9,002 bases of DNA from OFTM34 sp047639415 (lineage in GTDB: Bacteria > Planctomycetota > UBA1135 > GCA-002686595): the NCBI GenBank assembly GCA_047639415.1, contig JBLINP010000196.1:1-9002 (forward strand). Reading direction: 5' to 3'. The notes under the pieces are model-generated. The model was not told the DNA's origin and did not search any database. It worked only from the letters and a program-made list of their open reading frames with translations. This document shows positions 6,347 through 9,002 of this stretch, piece after piece. The position numbers were made by a program, and so were the translations under genes. The first letter of the stretch is position 1; each line of letters begins with the position of its first letter.

Positions 6347-7096
6347 ATGAGCTTCAAGCGAGCTCTCGGAGCGCGGGAACTTCCCGATAGCCTGCAACTT
6401 GCGGACGGCGATTACCGCTTGGTTCAAACGTTGCAGCACAGCTTCTTCGCAGCCACGGGGGCGTATGAAGGACCTGGCGGAAAAATGCTCTTCAAAAGCG
6501 GAAGGGAAGCTTCGCTTTTCGGCTTTCCGATGCGATGGGTCGGGCGTTTGCTCGCGCGCCGCGAACTTCGTATGTACGAGATCTGCAGTGGAATCGAAGG
6601 CGTTCCATCGGGTTCGGCACCTGTGACCGAAACCAGTTTCGTTCGACCGTTCGTCGAAGGCCGCTCTCACGTGCGCGGAGAAATCGTCGACAACGAGTTC
6701 TTCCCGCGCTTTCGAAAATTGCTCGATCAGATTCATGAACGCGAGATGGCCTTCGTCGATTTGCAAAAGGCCGACAACGTTTTGATCGACGAAAACGGCG
6801 CGCCGTGGCTGTTTGACTTTCAAATCGCGTGGCACTTTCCGGCGCATGAAAAGCGCCAAGGCATCGCGCGCTTCGTTCCCGCACCGCTCGGTCGCTTTCT
6901 TCTCAAACGCCTCCAAACTGCCGATAACTACCATCTATTGCGACATTGGAGTCGGTCGCAAAGAGAGACGATGTCGGTTAGCGATCAACGCATCGCCGAT
7001 CGACCGAGTATCGGAATTCGAGTACATCGATTGATCCTCAACCCTTGGCGCGCCTTGCGTAAACGCTTGAAATCGAACACCGACTCCGGTCGCTGA
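6347..7096 (+). CDS. Small WaaP/Kdo-kinase-like protein kinase-fold protein
   Basis: This 249-residue cytoplasmic protein has a kinase fold resembling the lipopolysaccharide kinase (WaaP/KdkA)/RIO-like group. MLFKSGR (47-53) gives the candidate ATP-anchoring Lys50, and LLARRELRMYE (68-78) the helix glutamate, Glu73. FVDLQKADNVLID (136-148) is the catalytic loop, with Asp138 as base and Asn144 as metal ligand. FDFQ (156-159) is the DFG equivalent, with Asp157. GIEGVP (82-87) between the helix and the hinge is also typical of the group. A glycine-rich loop is not obvious. The C-terminal 25 residues are strongly basic (HRLILNPWRALRKRLK), perhaps for membrane contact. In this group the substrates are sugars of the LPS core or, in some members, unknown, so sugar versus protein phosphorylation cannot be decided here. 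The gene follows the ICMT-like gene by 60 bp and is the last in the run. Confidence 0.8.
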   Translation: MSFKRALGARELPDSLQLADGDYRLVQTLQHSFFAATGAYEGPGGKMLFKSGREASLFGFPMRWVGRLLARRELRMYEICSGIEGVPSGSAPVTETSFVRPFVEGRSHVRGEIVDNEFFPRFRKLLDQIHEREMAFVDLQKADNVLIDENGAPWLFDFQIAWHFPAHEKRQGIARFVPAPLGRFLLKRLQTADNYHLLRHWSRSQRETMSVSDQRIADRPSIGIRVHRLILNPWRALRKRLKSNTDSGR

Positions 7097-7278
7097 TAGC
7101 GTTTGCGTTTTCCGCTTAAACGAATCCGAGCCCACCTCGCCTGCAAAGATTCAAACTGAAGACACTCGTGAAAGCGTATTACCAGCTGACCCTCTAAAAG
7201 CGAAATGAGCCCAGGTTGCGTATTCGGAATCGAGTGCCCATCGGCGCAAAACGTGCGCGTTTGTTCCTCGATTTAATT

Positions 7279-7309
7279 CCTGCCTGCTACAAGCAGACAA
7301 TAGGTTTTT
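7279..7309 (+). terminator. Possible intrinsic terminator
   Basis: CTGCT-ACA-AGCAG (7284-7296) forms a 5-bp stem. Flanking CCT (7279-7281) and AGG (7302-7304) could extend it across an internal loop, directly followed by TTTTT (7305-7309). It lies about 185 bp after the kinase stop, so it may end the plus-strand run or a leader transcript. The stem is weak. Confidence 0.3.
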
Positions 7310-7404
7310 ATGAACCCAAGGCTCTCGAAACAAGGGGTTAGATGGCAAGTTCGAGCTTTTTAAATGAACGCTGATAGAACAATCGCGCTCGGTTCAACAT
7401 GGAT

Positions 7405-7413
7405 TGCTAAGAT
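7405..7413 (+). promoter_or_regulatory. Possible extended -10 promoter of malic enzyme
   Basis: TGC-TAAGAT at 7405-7413 fits a TG-N extended -10 with TAAGAT (4 of 6 matches to TATAAT), about 30 nt before the malic enzyme ATG. No -35 box is seen 17-18 bp upstream, so support is weak. Confidence 0.25.
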
Positions 7414-7434
7414 CCGCCTCCAATAAACAATGAC

Positions 7435-7439
7435 GGAGG
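7435..7439 (+). promoter_or_regulatory. Strong Shine-Dalgarno of malic enzyme
   Basis: GGAGG lies 5 nt before the ATG at 7445. The in-frame ATG at 7430 would place this SD inside the gene and has none of its own, so 7445 is taken as the start. Confidence 0.7.
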
Positions 7440-7444
7440 AGAAC

Positions 7445-8638
7445 ATGGACATCTACGAACGCGCTCTAGCACGCCACGCGGAAACTCGCGGCAAGATTGA
7501 AATTCGCTCACGCATGCGCCTGGAGACGCAGGAGGACTTGAGCATGGCGTACACGCCCGGCGTCGCTCGTCCGTGCGAGGTCATTGCTAAAGACCCCGGC
7601 GCAGCTTGGGATCTGACCTGGAAAGGCCGCACCGTAGGAATCGTTTCGGACGGCTCCGCCGTTCTTGGTTTGGGCGACATCGGCCCCATGGCCTCACTTC
7701 CCGTAATGGAAGGCAAAGCCGCTCTCTTTCACGAATTCGCAGGTATTGACGCTGTCCCCATCGTTCTCGACGCGCGCGATCCAGCTGAAATTATCAATAT
7801 CGTCAAGGCCATCGCGCCCACGTATGGCGGCATCAATCTCGAAGACATTTCAGCCCCGCGCTGTTTCGAAATTGAAAATGCCTTACAGGACATCGGCATT
7901 CCCGTGCTCCACGACGACCAACATGGAACAGCCATTGTTCTACTCTCCGCAGTCATCAACGCGGCGCGAGTCCTCGGCACATCGCTCGGTCAACTCTCCG
8001 TCGTCCTCAATGGTGCGGGCGCTGCAGGCGGAGCGATCTGCAACTTGCTGCTTTGCAAAGACAGCAGCGAAGTCTGCATCCCTGTCGGAAAAATGCGCGT
8101 TTGCGATTCAAAGGGCGTGATTTGGCCCGGACGTCCCGGCAACACTCCGCAAAAGGACGAGATCGGCGAACTCACGAATCCCGAATGCGACAAAGGTGAT
8201 CTGCGCGCCGCGATGCGCGGAGCCAACGTTTTCATCGGCGTAAGCAAAGGCGGATTGATCAACGCCGCCGATGTCAAAACCATGGCCAAAGACCCGATCG
8301 TTTTAGCCATGGCCAACCCGGTGCCCGAAATCATGCCCGACGAAGCCAAAGCCGGCGGCGCCGCCATCATCGGAACCGGCCGCAGTGACTTCCCCAACCA
8401 GGTCAACAACGTACTCGCCTTCCCCGGCCTCTTCCGCGGAGCCTTAGAAGCGCGAGCGAAAAAGTTCACCACCGGCATGAAGTTCGCCGCCATTACCGCC
8501 ATCACCAGCAGCGTCGAGGAACCCACTCCAAACCGCATCTTGCCGTCGCCCTTCGACCGATCCGTAGCCGTAAAGGTCGCCGATGCCGTGGCTGCTGCCG
8601 CCCGTCGAGCCGGCGTTTGTCACGACCACGGTAAGTAG
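7445..8638 (+). CDS. Malic enzyme, short form without PTA domain
   Basis: This 397-residue cytoplasmic enzyme carries out oxidative decarboxylation of malate to pyruvate and CO2 with NAD(P)+ reduction. Family residues are all in place: Tyr36 in MAYTPGVA (general acid), Lys91 in VMEGKAALFHE (general base), metal ligands Glu133/Asp134 in INLEDISAPRCFEIE and Asp158 in VLHDDQHGTA. A dinucleotide-binding GAGAAG lies at 190-195, and GRSDFPNQVNNVLAFPGLF is near the C-terminus. The length fits the compact bacterial/archaeal form. The phosphotransacetylase-like domain found in E. coli MaeB is absent because the ORF ends after the malic domain. Cofactor preference is not clear; annotation as NAD-dependent malic enzyme is customary but unproven here. 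It appears to be a single-gene unit with its own leader, converging on rarA with 2 bp between stops. Confidence 0.96.
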   Translation: MDIYERALARHAETRGKIEIRSRMRLETQEDLSMAYTPGVARPCEVIAKDPGAAWDLTWKGRTVGIVSDGSAVLGLGDIGPMASLPVMEGKAALFHEFAGIDAVPIVLDARDPAEIINIVKAIAPTYGGINLEDISAPRCFEIENALQDIGIPVLHDDQHGTAIVLLSAVINAARVLGTSLGQLSVVLNGAGAAGGAICNLLLCKDSSEVCIPVGKMRVCDSKGVIWPGRPGNTPQKDEIGELTNPECDKGDLRAAMRGANVFIGVSKGGLINAADVKTMAKDPIVLAMANPVPEIMPDEAKAGGAAIIGTGRSDFPNQVNNVLAFPGLFRGALEARAKKFTTGMKFAAITAITSSVEEPTPNRILPSPFDRSVAVKVADAVAAAARRAGVCHDHGK

Positions 8639-8653
8639 CTTCAAAGCTTGAAG
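8639..8653. terminator. Short perfect hairpin at the malic enzyme/rarA convergent junction
   Basis: CTTCAA-AGC-TTGAAG is a perfect 6-bp inverted repeat that covers the 2-bp gap between the two stops and the stop codon and last codons of rarA. No T-run follows, so a bidirectional terminator role is only an inference. Confidence 0.3.
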
Positions 8654-9002
8654 TAATCGCGCCCTTCAAGGCCTGGCGGCAAACACTTCATCTCGTCCGC
8701 GGCGTCGGGATCGTCGTGCACGTAGCGGTAGCCCTTGCCGAAACCCAAGTTCTTCATCAACGAGGTTGGTGCGTTCCGAAGGTGGAGCGGCACGGGTTCG
8801 GCGGCGGTTTCTTCGACGTCTTTCTTGGCGGCGGCATAGGCTTTGTAGACCGCGTTGCTTTTCTTGGCGCGCGCTAGATAGACCGCTGCTTGTACGAGGG
8901 CGAGTTCACCTTCGGGGTCGCCTAAGCGACGCCAGGTTTCGTCGGCATCGAGCGCGACTCGCAACGCGAAGGGATCGGCCAAGCCGATGTCTTCTATGGC
9001 CA
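8641..9002 (-). CDS. rarA: Replication-associated recombination protein RarA (MgsA), C-terminal part, partial at right edge
   Basis: About 119 C-terminal residues are visible, out of about 440 in the family; the AAA+ ATPase domain lies beyond the window. The visible protein starts with AIEDIGLADPFALRV, matching the (A/S)-E-D-(I/V)-G-x-A-D-P motif that opens the RarA oligomerisation domain. It continues with LVQAAVYLARAKKSNAVYKA, then PVPLHLRNAPTSLMK and GFGKGYRYVHD, and ends with the PPGLEGRDYFKL tail, all diagnostic of RarA. The family is a tetrameric ATPase acting at stalled replication forks and on single-stranded DNA ends. An in-frame TTG at 8982-8980 lies inside the conserved motif and is not a real start. 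The reading frame is intact up to base 9002. Confidence 0.94.
   Translation of the reverse strand, partial: AIEDIGLADPFALRVALDADETWRRLGDPEGELALVQAAVYLARAKKSNAVYKAYAAAKKDVEETAAEPVPLHLRNAPTSLMKNLGFGKGYRYVHDDPDAADEMKCLPPGLEGRDYFKL

Larger units (their letters stand above)
7097..7444. other. Intergenic spacer before malic enzyme (348 bp)
   Basis: This is the longest gene-free stretch of the window and is visibly more AT-rich than its neighbours from about 7265 on. It holds an imperfect hairpin with a T-run (7279-7309) and a possible extended -10 element (7405-7413), both listed separately. A minus-strand frame at 7151-7348 (65 residues) has no recognisable product or SD. No tRNA or known riboswitch could be folded by eye. 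Confidence 0.5.

Noticed and set aside
5963..6934. 323-residue minus-strand open frame
   Set aside because: It lies antisense to the methyltransferase and kinase genes, whose catalytic motifs are clear; the antisense product is Arg/Glu/Ala-rich with no recognisable domain, and is a shadow frame.
7140..7205. tRNA-Glu-like strings on the minus strand (CTTTCAC like an anticodon loop, then TTTGAATC like a T-loop)
   Set aside because: The bases flanking CTTTCAC do not pair as an anticodon stem, the T-arm stem has mismatches, the distance between the two loops is 12 nt instead of about 15, and no acceptor stem could be found.
7990..8538. 182-residue minus-strand open frame within malic enzyme
   Set aside because: It is antisense to conserved malic enzyme motifs and has no family features; long antisense frames are expected in GC-rich coding DNA.
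1..9002. Mobile element, CRISPR array, toxin-antitoxin or defence cassette
   Set aside because: No transposase or integrase, spaced repeats, small toxin-antitoxin gene pair or nuclease/helicase cluster was found; RarA is a housekeeping protein and the kinase resembles sugar kinases of the envelope, not defence kinases.

Overview
The window reads as an ordinary chromosomal segment of a moderately GC-rich Gram-negative bacterium, most likely a planctomycete or close relative. The case for this rests on a DUF1570-type putative metalloprotease (a family abundant in Planctomycetes), a PPAWFA-type ABC permease, mixed use of Shine-Dalgarno and SD-less starts, and loosely packed genes in short runs. 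This placement is inference from protein style, not from a phylogenetic marker. No rRNA, tRNA, insertion sequence, phage gene or CRISPR array is visible.

Layout. 1-608 (+) is the C-terminal part of a radical SAM protein that enters from the left edge. It is followed after 16 bp by an ABC transporter ATPase (625-1395, +). A convergent junction with a small perfect hairpin (1406-1418) separates this from a minus-strand pair, an alpha/beta hydrolase (1833-2459) and a YciA-type acyl-CoA thioesterase (1417-1836), joined by an ATGA stop/start overlap. A divergent spacer of about 308 bp follows. Then come four plus-strand genes: a secreted DUF1570 gluzincin-like protein (2768-4018), a 12-helix-type ABC permease (4196-5635), an isoprenylcysteine/phospholipid methyltransferase-like membrane protein (5687-6286) and a WaaP/Kdo-kinase-like small kinase (6347-7096). 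A 348 bp, more AT-rich spacer precedes a stand-alone malic enzyme (7445-8638). This converges tightly (2 bp between stops) on the C-terminal part of the replication-fork ATPase RarA (minus strand, runs off the right edge).

How the genes may work together. The ABC ATPase and the ABC permease look like the two halves of one ABC-2 type exporter, although about 2.8 kb and three other genes separate them. The hydrolase/thioesterase pair suggests acyl-ester or acyl-CoA turnover. The methyltransferase and kinase are both of types that modify lipids or envelope glycolipids and sit next to the permease, so an envelope-modification group is possible but unproven. Malic enzyme and RarA are housekeeping genes. 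I see no clear evidence for an undescribed defence or mobile system. The most useful leads are the split exporter, the methyltransferase-kinase pair, the DUF1570 protein and the 16-nt perfect dyad that ends in the permease start codon.
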